Assembly: GCA_030066985.1 (NCBI GenBank)
Contig: JASJAN010000024.1
Span: 1-64,000 of the forward strand
Reading direction: 5' to 3'
Source of the DNA: Desulfobacterales bacterium
GTDB lineage: Bacteria > Desulfobacterota > Desulfobacteria > Desulfobacterales > JAHEIW01
DNA: 64,000 bases
Shown: positions 35,582 to 43,527 of the stretch, piece by piece
Position numbering within the stretch: the stretch's first letter is position 1
Layout of the letters: each line of letters opens with the position of its first letter
The notes under the pieces: model-generated
Databases searched by the model: none
Told to the model about the DNA's origin: nothing
The model's input: the letters and a program-made list of their open reading frames with translations, nothing else
Program-made: the position numbers and the translations under genes

Positions 35582-36496
35582 GTGCTTGACGGATTCAAAA
35601 CCGAAAAACGCAAGGTGGCAACCGGGATTCAGATCGCCTTCCGTGTTGGCGGCGCTGGTCCACCGCTTTTGCTGTTGCACGGTTATCCACAAACCCATCT
35701 GATGTGGGCCAAGATCGCACCACGCCTGGCAGCGCATTTTACGGTGGTTATGAGCGATTTGCGGGGTTATGGAGACAGTGACAAACCGCAAAGCGATCCG
35801 CGGCATGCGACTTACAGCTTTCGGGCCATGGCTCAAGATCAGGTCGGTCTCATGGAAACCCTTGGCCACCAACAATTTGCGGTCGCCGGTCATGACCGCG
35901 GTGCCAGGGTAACGCATCGAATGTGCCTGGACTATGCGGATCGAGTGACAAAAGCGGCTGTGCTGGATATTGCACCGACCCTGACCCTGTATGAGCAAAC
36001 GGACATGTCTTTTGCAATGGGATATTACGAATGGTTTATATTGCCCCAACCAGAGCCGTTTCCGGAGAGACTTATTGGTGCCGATCCGAAATTCTATCTT
36101 CAATATGAGTTGCTGGGCTGGTCGCAGAACAAAGAATCGGACATCGCGAGCATATTCAATCCTGAATGCCTGGCGGAATACGAGCGCTGCTTTTGTGACG
36201 CCCAAACGATTCACGCCACCTGCGAAGACTATCGTGCGGCAGCCTCTATTGATCTGGAACACGACCGCCAAGACCTTCAAGCGGGCAGGAAAATTCAGTG
36301 CCCTCTCCTGGTCCTTTGGGGCGATGCCAACCGCATACTGCGCAAATTCGATCTGCTGGACTGCTGGCGTGAGGCTTCTGACAACACTGTGGAAGGTCGA
36401 GGTTTGCCCTGCGGCCATTATTTACCGGAAGAAGCACCGCAGGAAGTCTTCGAGGCGTTTGAATCATTTTTTAAAAATGAGGTATTTCCAGTTTGA
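35582..36496 (+). CDS. Alpha/beta hydrolase, fluoroacetate dehalogenase-like
   Basis: This 304-residue hydrolase starts at GTG. It follows the fluoroacetate dehalogenase pattern closely: nucleophile Asp105 in GHDRGAR, with Arg106 and Arg109 that bind carboxylate; acid Asp129; base His279; Trp151 and Tyr217 of the halide pocket. The pocket histidine (HW in the characterised enzymes) is replaced by Glu150 (YYEW), which should weaken halide binding. It may therefore be a haloacetate dehalogenase of altered specificity or an esterase/epoxide hydrolase. It lies 45 bases after the activator gene and converges on the glycyl-radical activase with about one base between them. Confidence 0.75.
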   Translation: MLDGFKTEKRKVATGIQIAFRVGGAGPPLLLLHGYPQTHLMWAKIAPRLAAHFTVVMSDLRGYGDSDKPQSDPRHATYSFRAMAQDQVGLMETLGHQQFAVAGHDRGARVTHRMCLDYADRVTKAAVLDIAPTLTLYEQTDMSFAMGYYEWFILPQPEPFPERLIGADPKFYLQYELLGWSQNKESDIASIFNPECLAEYERCFCDAQTIHATCEDYRAAASIDLEHDRQDLQAGRKIQCPLLVLWGDANRILRKFDLLDCWREASDNTVEGRGLPCGHYLPEEAPQEVFEAFESFFKNEVFPV

Positions 36497-36497
36497 C

Positions 36498-37457
36498 CTA
36501 ACCGACCACTGTCAGCTTCGGTGGGAGGGGCTGGGGGGCGTAGCCGCTGTCGGCGGTGATGCAGGATACCCCTTCGGCGGTTATCAGGTCCCGCAACATC
36601 TCCATGGTGTCGTCATCCGGAGGCTGGATATGAGGCAGCTGGTAATCCAGTCCCAGTGCATCATATTTGGAGAGGCCCAGCCTGTGATACGGCAGCAATT
36701 CAATGCCTAAAACACCGGGCAGCTTATCACGAGCAAATTTGGCGGTGGCCATGATGTTCTCTTGGCTGTCATTAATCGACGGTATGACCGGAATCCTGAT
36801 CACCATGGGAATATCGAGCTGCGCAATTTTTTTTGCATTTTCTAGAATGGATTTGTTGGATACGCCGGTGATCTCTTTATGTTTTTTGGCATCCATGTGC
36901 TTGATGTCGAATAAGAAAAAATCAGCCCGCCGGACGGTATCTTCAACAGATCCCCAGCGAAAGAACCCACAGGTTTCTATGGCTGTGTGAATGCCTAATT
37001 TTTGACATTCTTCGATAACCGCCTTTAAAAAATCCGGCTGGGTTAGCGGTTCGCCACCACTGAAGGTAACGCCTCCAGAGGACCTCCGATAAAAAACCAT
37101 ATCCCTTTTGATGACCTGCATGAGCTCAGTCGCTGACATTTCCTTACCCAGCCAATCGCGCGCGCTCGAATGGCAGACCTTGATACATTCGCCGCACTGG
37201 ACACAGATACCATCAGAATAAGCACCGTCTTTGGCAGGAATCGCAACGCCTTCCGGGCACTCCCGTTCGCAAGCATGGCAGGCGACACACCGCAAGGGAA
37301 AGATCCCGATTTGCGGCAGGCGATTCTGCGATTCGGGATTGGCGCACCAAGGACAATGCAGGGGGCAGCCTTTCAGAAAGACCACTGTCCGGGTACCGGG
37401 CCCGTCCGACACCGACCAGCGCTGAATTTCAATCACGATATTCTTCATTATTAGCAA
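36498..37457 (-). CDS. Glycyl radical enzyme activating protein (radical SAM)
   Basis: This 319-residue radical SAM protein has the CxxxCxxC motif (GCPLHCPWC, about residue 30) and an inserted two-cluster ferredoxin segment (CVACHACERECP and CVQCGECIKVC, about residues 57-110), as in activases of the glycerol dehydratase/CutD/HpdA class rather than PflA. SAM-site stretches such as TFSGGEPLTQP are intact. It should install the glycyl radical on the enzyme encoded just upstream at 40152-37723, in the same direction with 265 bases between. An ATG at 37457 is used; ATG 37445 is also possible. Confidence 0.9.
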   Translation of the reverse strand: MLIMKNIVIEIQRWSVSDGPGTRTVVFLKGCPLHCPWCANPESQNRLPQIGIFPLRCVACHACERECPEGVAIPAKDGAYSDGICVQCGECIKVCHSSARDWLGKEMSATELMQVIKRDMVFYRRSSGGVTFSGGEPLTQPDFLKAVIEECQKLGIHTAIETCGFFRWGSVEDTVRRADFFLFDIKHMDAKKHKEITGVSNKSILENAKKIAQLDIPMVIRIPVIPSINDSQENIMATAKFARDKLPGVLGIELLPYHRLGLSKYDALGLDYQLPHIQPPDDDTMEMLRDLITAEGVSCITADSGYAPQPLPPKLTVVG

Positions 37458-37460
37458 TTA

Positions 37461-37722
37461 CCTGAATTTTGCACGAGTTGGAGGCTTTCATATGCAAGGC
37501 ACTTAAGGGTGAGGCTATAGTGAACTATGCCTCACCCTTAATAATCCGCCTGAGGCGGACCGATGGAAGCCTCCGGCTCGCCCATAGGGTGAAAATTAAT
37601 GAGATAGAATGTTATTCATACCTTATACTTTACGTATATTATGGTTTACGTCGCTGTGTCGTTTAACCTAATGGTATAAGAAACGATTAAAGTTTCTTAT
37701 TAATTTTCATGCAAGATTCAGG
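37461..37722. repeat. Inverted-repeat region between glycyl radical enzyme and activase
   Basis: CCTGAATTTTGCACGA (from 37461) and TCATGCAAGATTCAGG (to 37722) form imperfect inverted ends. The right end touches the glycyl radical enzyme stop codon and resembles the end of the 1037-1187 element. Inside are the palindrome CCGCCTGAGGCGG (37547-37559) and a perfect hairpin ATAAGAAAC-N7-GTTTCTTAT near 37676-37700. The hairpin may act as a processing or partial termination site between the two genes. Confidence 0.6.
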
Positions 37723-40152
37723 TTAAAGGGTTTCATGCGTTGTCCGGCGTATAATCTCATTCTGTACCTGTTCGGAAAGATCATTAAAAAGCGCACAATA
37801 GCCAGCGACACGAATCACCATGTCCCGATAGTTATCCGGATTTTTTTGGGCATCCCGCAGGGTTTCAGGACTGATGACGTTGAACTGACAGTGATAGCCG
37901 CCGAGTTCAAAATAGGACCGAATCAGATTGGCCATGCCGGCCAGACCGCGCTGGCCCTCGATGGCAGAGGGCAGCAGCTTGAGGTTGAGCAGGGTGCCAC
38001 CGGGATGTAGCTCATGGTTGACTTTGGCTTCAGAGCGCATAGCGGCGGTGGGGCCGCTGGTATCCGTTCCCGGATGCGGCGAGCAACCCTCGGCCAGGGG
38101 CTGAGTTGCTTTCCTTCCGCAGGGCAACGCACCCACCACCGAGCCGGTGGGGATGTTATAGGTCAGCCCCATAATGGCGCTGTGGAAGGGATTGCCTAAA
38201 GTATCTTTGTAACGGCTCAGCCCTTTGTCATTATAGTCCGTCATCTCCACCTGCAGACGATCGACATAATCATCATCATTGCCGAACTTGGGAGAGTTCT
38301 TGAGCAGCTCTTGGATTTCCTCATGGCCGACAAAGTTGTCATCCAGGGCCTTAATCAGCTGATCCATAGTGATGTTTTTTTCTTCAAAAACATTCTTTTT
38401 GATGGCCGCCAGGCCGTTGGCACAGTCGGCGGCACCCACGACAATCCAACCGGGACCGACATTATAACGCGCACCGCCGTCTACCAGGTCTTTGCCGCTT
38501 TCCATACAGCCTTCCACCAGCAGCGAAAGGTAGGGGCGGTGGACCATTTTACGATGCAGACGGTGCTCAATGACGGTTGAGACCGCACAGTGCTTCATAA
38601 TGTGATCGACCTGATTAAAAAAGGTTTCTTTCAGTTCTTCAAAAGACGTAAACTCACGCGGATCTTTGGTAGGCAAACCCATCTGCTCATCGGTGAGGCG
38701 GCTGCGCCCCTGATTAAGCGTCCATTCCAGGGCAGCGGCCATATTGTAACCACCGGCATCGGTCCATTCGTAGACCTTGCGATGATGGGGTACGACACAG
38801 CCCAGCAAGGTCCACTCGCGGGCATCATCGGGCCGCAGCCCGGCATACATCATCATCTGGGTGCCCACCCGATCGTTGTGAAAGGCCGGAAAGCCGATGC
38901 CTTTACGGGACAAGGCGCAGCAGGCCAGTAAAAATTCTTCCGGTGTATCCGGATGAATGATGACGCTCAAAGAGGGTTGCGGCAGCGCCACCTGCGCAGT
39001 GGCTTCGACGGCCATAAAGCTGATATCATTGACGGCATCACTGCCATCGATGTTGCGGCCCCCGACACTCAGATTGGTAAATCCACTGTAACCGGCGTAA
39101 TAACGGCTGCCGTTTTTGGGTAACAGCCAGATGAGCTCGGCAATTTTGATCCAGACGCAGTTAATGATTTCCTGGGCAAATTTCTGATTGATCGCGCCGG
39201 ATTTTAGGTCTGCCTGATAAAACGGATTCATATACATGTCAAAGCGCCCGATATTGAAAGCCGGACAATTTTCAGACAGAAAACAACCCAGCATCACAAA
39301 CCAGAGCATTTGAGCGGCTTCCCAAAAATTGCGCGGCGAAAATTCCGGTACCCGGCGGCAGTTGGCGGCGATGGCTTCCAGCTCCTTTTTGCGAACAGGA
39401 TCCTTTTCTTTTAGGGCCAATTCCTCTGCATGCAGGGCATAACGTTGGCCCAGCGTTATGATCCCCTCACAGGCCTCAATAGCCGCCTGGTAATAATCGA
39501 TTTTATCCAGATCATCGACATTGGTATAATCCAGGGTTGCTAGTTTTTCTTTGGCCTCATCACAGATGGCCCGGAATCCTTTGGGGAAAATGATATCTTG
39601 AAAATCAGGCGTAATCTCTCCCACATGGCTGCGCCATTTCATTTCGGTGTCCAAAATATCAGTATTGACACCGATTTTGAGGGTATCTTCAGGAAACTGC
39701 GCCAAAGCGTTCTCTTCAATCGATTTGCCTTTCCAGTAGGGAATAATTTCTTCGACAAACAGGCGCTCCTGTTCCGGATCAATATAATAGGGATCGCGCG
39801 GTCGGGTTTGAATGCTGTCCAGCTCCTTGCCCAGCCACTGCCAGGAAATTTCAGGGACCAGGGCACCCATTCGGCGCCCCGAGCCATGGGTTCCCACGAT
39901 CAATTCGTCCTCAAAGATGTTTAGCGTGATGGTTTCACAGGCCAGCCGAAAGGCTTTGGCCAGACGCACAGGCGTAGCCTGGCCTTCGGTTTTTTTGTAG
40001 GATCGGGTAAACGCCAGGGCGCGCTCCATACAGATGGTCGGCTTTGAATCCAAATAGGCATTTTTCAACCGCTGGGTTCGCGTTTCCCCCTTTAAACCAC
40101 GAGCCGATTCACGTGCATCATTCGTTAAATCAATGGCTTCCTGTGCTGGCAT
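37723..40152 (-). CDS. Glycyl radical enzyme of the PFL/dehydratase family, atypical active site
   Basis: This 809-residue protein is of typical length for the glycerol dehydratase/CutC/HpdB/HypD class. The C-terminal glycyl loop RVAGY puts the radical on Gly784. The thiyl residue is Cys452 in GCVVP, where lyases and dehydratases of this class have GCVEP; the general-base glutamate is thus Val454. Choline, glycerol, hydroxyproline and isethionate lyase activities of the standard kind are therefore unlikely. It is paired with its own activase. The setting suggests an amine or aromatic-acid substrate, but that is a guess. The promoter is overlapped by a palindrome at 40194-40205. Confidence 0.85.
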   Translation of the reverse strand: MPAQEAIDLTNDARESARGLKGETRTQRLKNAYLDSKPTICMERALAFTRSYKKTEGQATPVRLAKAFRLACETITLNIFEDELIVGTHGSGRRMGALVPEISWQWLGKELDSIQTRPRDPYYIDPEQERLFVEEIIPYWKGKSIEENALAQFPEDTLKIGVNTDILDTEMKWRSHVGEITPDFQDIIFPKGFRAICDEAKEKLATLDYTNVDDLDKIDYYQAAIEACEGIITLGQRYALHAEELALKEKDPVRKKELEAIAANCRRVPEFSPRNFWEAAQMLWFVMLGCFLSENCPAFNIGRFDMYMNPFYQADLKSGAINQKFAQEIINCVWIKIAELIWLLPKNGSRYYAGYSGFTNLSVGGRNIDGSDAVNDISFMAVEATAQVALPQPSLSVIIHPDTPEEFLLACCALSRKGIGFPAFHNDRVGTQMMMYAGLRPDDAREWTLLGCVVPHHRKVYEWTDAGGYNMAAALEWTLNQGRSRLTDEQMGLPTKDPREFTSFEELKETFFNQVDHIMKHCAVSTVIEHRLHRKMVHRPYLSLLVEGCMESGKDLVDGGARYNVGPGWIVVGAADCANGLAAIKKNVFEEKNITMDQLIKALDDNFVGHEEIQELLKNSPKFGNDDDYVDRLQVEMTDYNDKGLSRYKDTLGNPFHSAIMGLTYNIPTGSVVGALPCGRKATQPLAEGCSPHPGTDTSGPTAAMRSEAKVNHELHPGGTLLNLKLLPSAIEGQRGLAGMANLIRSYFELGGYHCQFNVISPETLRDAQKNPDNYRDMVIRVAGYCALFNDLSEQVQNEIIRRTTHETL

Positions 40153-40193
40153 GACTGACCTCCTTTATATGGCAATGTGGGTCTATTTTTATA

Positions 40194-40225
40194 CTTGTAT
40201 ACAAGAATACAGGTTGGCTTGTCAA
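40194..40225 (-). promoter_or_regulatory. Promoter and palindromic operator of the glycyl radical enzyme gene
   Basis: On the minus strand TTGACA (complement of 40220-40225) is followed after 18 bases by TATACA (complement of 40196-40201). The perfect 12-base palindrome CTTGTATACAAG (40194-40205) covers the -10 region. TTGTATACAA is the kind of site bound by FCD-type GntR repressors, and one such gene is present at 55914. Repression relieved by a substrate is the natural reading. Confidence 0.55.
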
Positions 40226-41112
40226 GCCATTTTTGGCACAAATTAGCTGGCTTAATACCGATAAAAAAATGGCGAATATCTCTATCCGCCACGTACAGAT
40301 TTATACTAAAAATAGAAAAAATTAACTTAATTTGGGCATTACCTCTAAAATTACGGTTATCACCTATGACCATCATCACAATCATTTATACTTTTCATCA
40401 GCACACCTAACAAATTTTTATGCATCCCAAATTTCACACTTAGCACGTAGTCCACAATTTAAGTTAGGTCTAAATTTGTTTTATTAGATGATGAAATTTA
40501 AAATATAGGTCTATTACAAAGATACAATTAAGTGGGGTACTGAACCGTGCAACAAGAGAAATAATTACTTGGTGATGCACTTTGAGATAATTTTCTTCAA
40601 GATTTTATTAAATTTCGAATACTTAAGTGATGAACGCAACTAACTTCTGTTCAAATTTCGCCTACCTCTTATTTTTTTAATATCTCTATTAAAAAAATTA
40701 ATACTTAGCTACCTGGCATCCATTTATTCCAAAATAAAGAATGACATAATTTATATTAATTACAATAGTTTATGATAGGACAGATACCAAATAAAATTGC
40801 GTGGCTGCTGGCATAAAGATTGCTAACTTCTTAAGCAGGGATTTTAAAGGATGCGAAATAATTTGGATTTTTCGCCTTTGAACTATTCGTAACAATAGCA
40901 ATTTAGGGATTGCAGGCATTATTTATAAAATTATTAGGAGAAAGATTGACCAGTGGGATGTCAAATAGGACCGTCTGTTTATTTTATCAGCTCTGTAATT
41001 CCAATTAATGTGGAAATCATATAATCTCATGGATGTTTTAGTTGCAAAAGGCGCGTTTCTTCTTCTGACAATATACGCACTAGTTTTTGTTTTGAATATC
41101 TTAAAGGATTTG
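40226..41112. other. AT-rich gap without recognised genes
   Basis: This stretch of nearly 900 bases is distinctly richer in A and T than its surroundings. Open frames at 40125 (minus) and 40177 (plus) overlap the promoter of the glycyl radical enzyme and look fortuitous. AGGAG at 40936 precedes only very short frames. No RNA gene, repeat or attachment site was recognised. Confidence 0.5.
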
Positions 41113-41544
41113 GTGAAGAAGAGATTTAAGGCCGAAAAAATTGAGACACGAAAAATTCTAATGAAAGAAAGACTGTCTTTGAGAAATCAAAAGGGATTCA
41201 CTCTAATCGAGTTAACTTCTGTTATGATCATAATGGGTGTAATGAGCTCGGTGGCTATAAAAAAAGTTGATTTTATAACAGATACTGCGAGTTCACAAGC
41301 TTTGGCTATATCTGTGAAGGAACTTAATGTTAGGGAAAGTATGGCTTGGTCTAACATGAAAATATCAAATGATGGGTATACAACAGATGCGGATGTCTTT
41401 GCCGCTTTAGACAAGGATCTGGGTGCAAAATTTAAATGGAATCCAGGACCGACAATCGATGGTGGAACGCTTCACTGTGAATCGGAATCGATTGTTCTTA
41501 ATCGAATCCATTCTACAACCTCAGCTGCAGGTAAATGGGAATAA
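41113..41544 (+). CDS. Type IV pilin-like (prepilin N-terminal methylation motif) protein
   Basis: The prepilin signal KGFTLIELTSVMIIMGVMSSVAI is clear, with cleavage expected between Gly and Phe, a glutamate at +5 and a hydrophobic helix. I place the start at GTG 41113 because AAAGGA lies just before it, giving a basic leader of 28 residues and 143 residues in all. ATG 41161 would give a 10-residue shorter-type leader, and the frame stays open to ATG 41008 with an extra hydrophobic segment. The mature part is small, like minor pilins or pseudopilins. No pilus machinery is nearby, so it is an orphan. Confidence 0.6.
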   Translation: MKKRFKAEKIETRKILMKERLSLRNQKGFTLIELTSVMIIMGVMSSVAIKKVDFITDTASSQALAISVKELNVRESMAWSNMKISNDGYTTDADVFAALDKDLGAKFKWNPGPTIDGGTLHCESESIVLNRIHSTTSAAGKWE

Positions 41545-41682
41545 TTTTCCGTTATTCGTATATTTGGTTACTCAATCCACACCTTGGCTGAATTTTAGAC
41601 TGACGTTATTTGATAAATATTATAAAGGCCAATATTGTTTATATTAGCGAAAGAAACCACTCAAAAAAGGCGATACTTCAAG

Positions 41683-41722
41683 ACCGGCTTCAGGTTTTAA
41701 TATTTTTTGATGCCGGTTTTTT
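41683..41722 (+). terminator. Intrinsic terminator downstream of the pilin-like gene
   Basis: ACCGGC (41683-41688) pairs with GCCGGT (41712-41717), extended by A/T pairs with one mismatch, around a 23-base loop and followed by a run of T. It lies about 140 bases after the pilin-like stop. Confidence 0.6.
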
Positions 41723-42118
41723 ATTAGTTAAATTCAAGATCCAATCTGGAAACTTAAGAATTGCCAAATGAAATATGAAAAAAAATTAGCGGAATTACAA
41801 TGACTCGATTCAGGCACGAAATCTATATTTCGAAAAGGTTTGAAAAATTGAATATTTGTGGTTGAAAATTAAAATGGAAAAAACTGCCATTGAGAAGGTT
41901 CTATAACACTATCAAAGCCATTTTAGCTCTGCGCCGAAATAAACATCAATTTGACCGAATTTCGCTTTTGCTAATTTTTCCATCCTTTTTTTGATTGATC
42001 GTATAAGCTATCTCTATTGTGATTGCATTTAATGTTTCTTTACCTCATTGAAAGAAAAAATTCGTAGAACTTTCAGATGATATAGCAAAAGCGTTGTCAC
42101 GCATCAAAATGATCTGTT
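41723..42118. other. AT-rich gap without recognised genes
   Basis: About 400 bases between the pilin terminator and the end of the small minus-strand gene at 42119. I see no open frame of note, no repeat and no RNA gene. Confidence 0.45.
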
Positions 42119-42487
42119 TTACAAAGACAACAACTGATTCAAACAATATTTTATGTGCTTTTGAGCGATATCTATCTCGTCGATCCATCCTTGATCTGGA
42201 GTTGAATTTGGATCCACTGAAATACGCTTTGAAGCTTCAAATATTGCTGGTAAATAAAATTCTTGTTCAACATTACCGATTTGTTTTTGACCTGCTCTTA
42301 TGGAACTTTGTTTTAAATCTGAATGAAGGCGCTTTTTCAAATCCTTTAAAATTGACTGGGCTTTTTTTTCGTCAGTACTGCGAAGCGGTAGATTTCCCTC
42401 AACCAATAATAGTATCTGTTCCATCATATCACTGTATAATCGCAATCTATTTAAACATTCATATTTATTAAAGCCTATCTTTTTCAT
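42119..42487 (-). CDS. Hypothetical protein, 122 residues
   Basis: I do not recognise a family. The protein is soluble, charged and probably helical throughout, with no signal peptide or membrane segment. A frame of similar length lies on the opposite strand (42094-42471); I favour this one because it follows the FHA gene on the same strand after 65 bases and has an ordinary soluble composition, whereas the other is irregular and hydrophobic. It may work with the FHA protein, for example as part of a phosphoprotein signalling unit; that is inference. Confidence 0.5.
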   Translation of the reverse strand: MKKIGFNKYECLNRLRLYSDMMEQILLLVEGNLPLRSTDEKKAQSILKDLKKRLHSDLKQSSIRAGQKQIGNVEQEFYLPAIFEASKRISVDPNSTPDQGWIDEIDIAQKHIKYCLNQLLSL

Positions 42488-42552
42488 AGCATGTCAGTTA
42501 CTTTCAGAGTTTGACGAGACAACACCCACTAATGAATAAGTATACGTCCAAA

Positions 42553-42897
42553 TTAAGTTTTCATTTTAACAGTTTTATCTCCAAAATCATGCGTCTTCCT
42601 ACTGCTCTCTTTATTATAATGAATTACTAAAGTATGCTTTCCCACGGTTATAATATCATTATGGTTTAAATTAGCTCTCGAAATCTTTTCATCATTGAGG
42701 AATGTGCCGTTTGTACTGTTTAGATCCTCGAGAGCATATTGATCTTTTTGCTCTATAAGCCTTGCATGCTGTTTAGAAACCGTAAGGTTATCGATTTGAA
42801 TATCAGTATTAGGGCTTCGACCAATAATTATTTCAGGCTTTTCTGTTTCGATTTTTTTTAGGACTCTATCTTTAAAACTTAATTCTAATTTTATCAT
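42553..42897 (-). CDS. FHA domain protein
   Basis: These 114 residues are almost entirely one forkhead-associated domain. The phosphothreonine-binding landmarks are all present: Gly26-Arg27 (IIIGRSP), Ser41-x-x-His44 (VSKQHARL) and STNGTF (61-66). It should bind a phosphorylated partner in the cytoplasm. No Ser/Thr kinase or phosphatase is encoded in the window. The FHA and the 122-residue gene form a small minus-strand unit within the AT-rich stretch. Confidence 0.85.
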   Translation of the reverse strand: MIKLELSFKDRVLKKIETEKPEIIIGRSPNTDIQIDNLTVSKQHARLIEQKDQYALEDLNSTNGTFLNDEKISRANLNHNDIITVGKHTLVIHYNKESSRKTHDFGDKTVKMKT

Positions 42898-43385
42898 TGC
42901 GAACTTCTATACCCATAAAAAATTAGTGCATCTTTTGCTGGATCAACCCATCAGTGCAAATTGTATTTTGTCACGCCAATCGTAAATCTTCCTTTATAGG
43001 TAATTTATCATGTTTTGTCGTGATTTGCGAGTTTGAATAACCATACCATCTTTGTGTTTGCCGGGTACCCGATTTTTTAAATTGTACATTCGGTGCAATT
43101 ATTTAAACATTGGACTTTGCAATCCACATTTTTGCTGAATTGTAGCGGCTATGAAGTGACAACTGCTAATTATTGCATATATCTTTTAAAAACCTTGAAT
43201 ATTTTCAAATATCAAACTGCAGCTTTCTATAACACTTTTAAACTTTAAGAGATTTCTGGAAAAGTGCGAAAATCATATCGTCAATGGAATTCTAACTTGC
43301 TTCGCAATTCGCCGAATTCAAATGGGGACGATGTCATTAATGTGACTTAATCCTAAGGCGATTTTACTTGACTGCCACATTCATT
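42898..43385. other. AT-rich gap without recognised genes
   Basis: This is about 490 bases between the FHA gene and the regulatory module of the flavoprotein gene. It has no open frame above 60 codons and no repeat that I could see. Confidence 0.45.
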
Positions 43386-43493
43386 TGATTCATATCTGAA
43401 TCACTTTTCCCTTCCCGCTTTGACGGTCTTCCAATTAAGCGATTGAAATAAAATAACTTTATTATTTCTTTAATTGTTGGTTCAAATTTTGCT
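43386..43493 (+). promoter_or_regulatory. Sigma-54 promoter with upstream palindrome (module 1)
   Basis: The promoter TGGTTCAAATTTTGCT (43478-43493) has exact GG-N10-GC spacing. The 18-base palindrome TGATTCATATCTGAATCA (43386-43403) ends 74 bases before it and looks like an activator site. The same pair occurs before the racemase gene (45726-45832) at nearly the same distance. Transcription would begin near 43505, which fits the flavoprotein start at 43528 and rules out the in-frame upstream start at 43474. Confidence 0.75.
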
Positions 43494-43527
43494 CTTCCTT
43501 TTCTTGAACAAACAAAAAGGAATTCAA

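Noticed and set aside
36498-40152. Choline trimethylamine-lyase (CutC/CutD) assignment
   Set aside because: Attractive given the amine setting, but the GCVE motif required in CutC is GCVV here.
40177-40410. 77-codon frame upstream of the glycyl radical enzyme
   Set aside because: It covers the promoter and operator on the other strand and has no ribosome site.
42094-42471. Plus-strand frame of 125 codons opposite the 122-residue hypothetical gene
   Set aside because: Its product is irregular and hydrophobic without a sensible signal or membrane layout, and the minus-strand frame fits an operon with the FHA gene.
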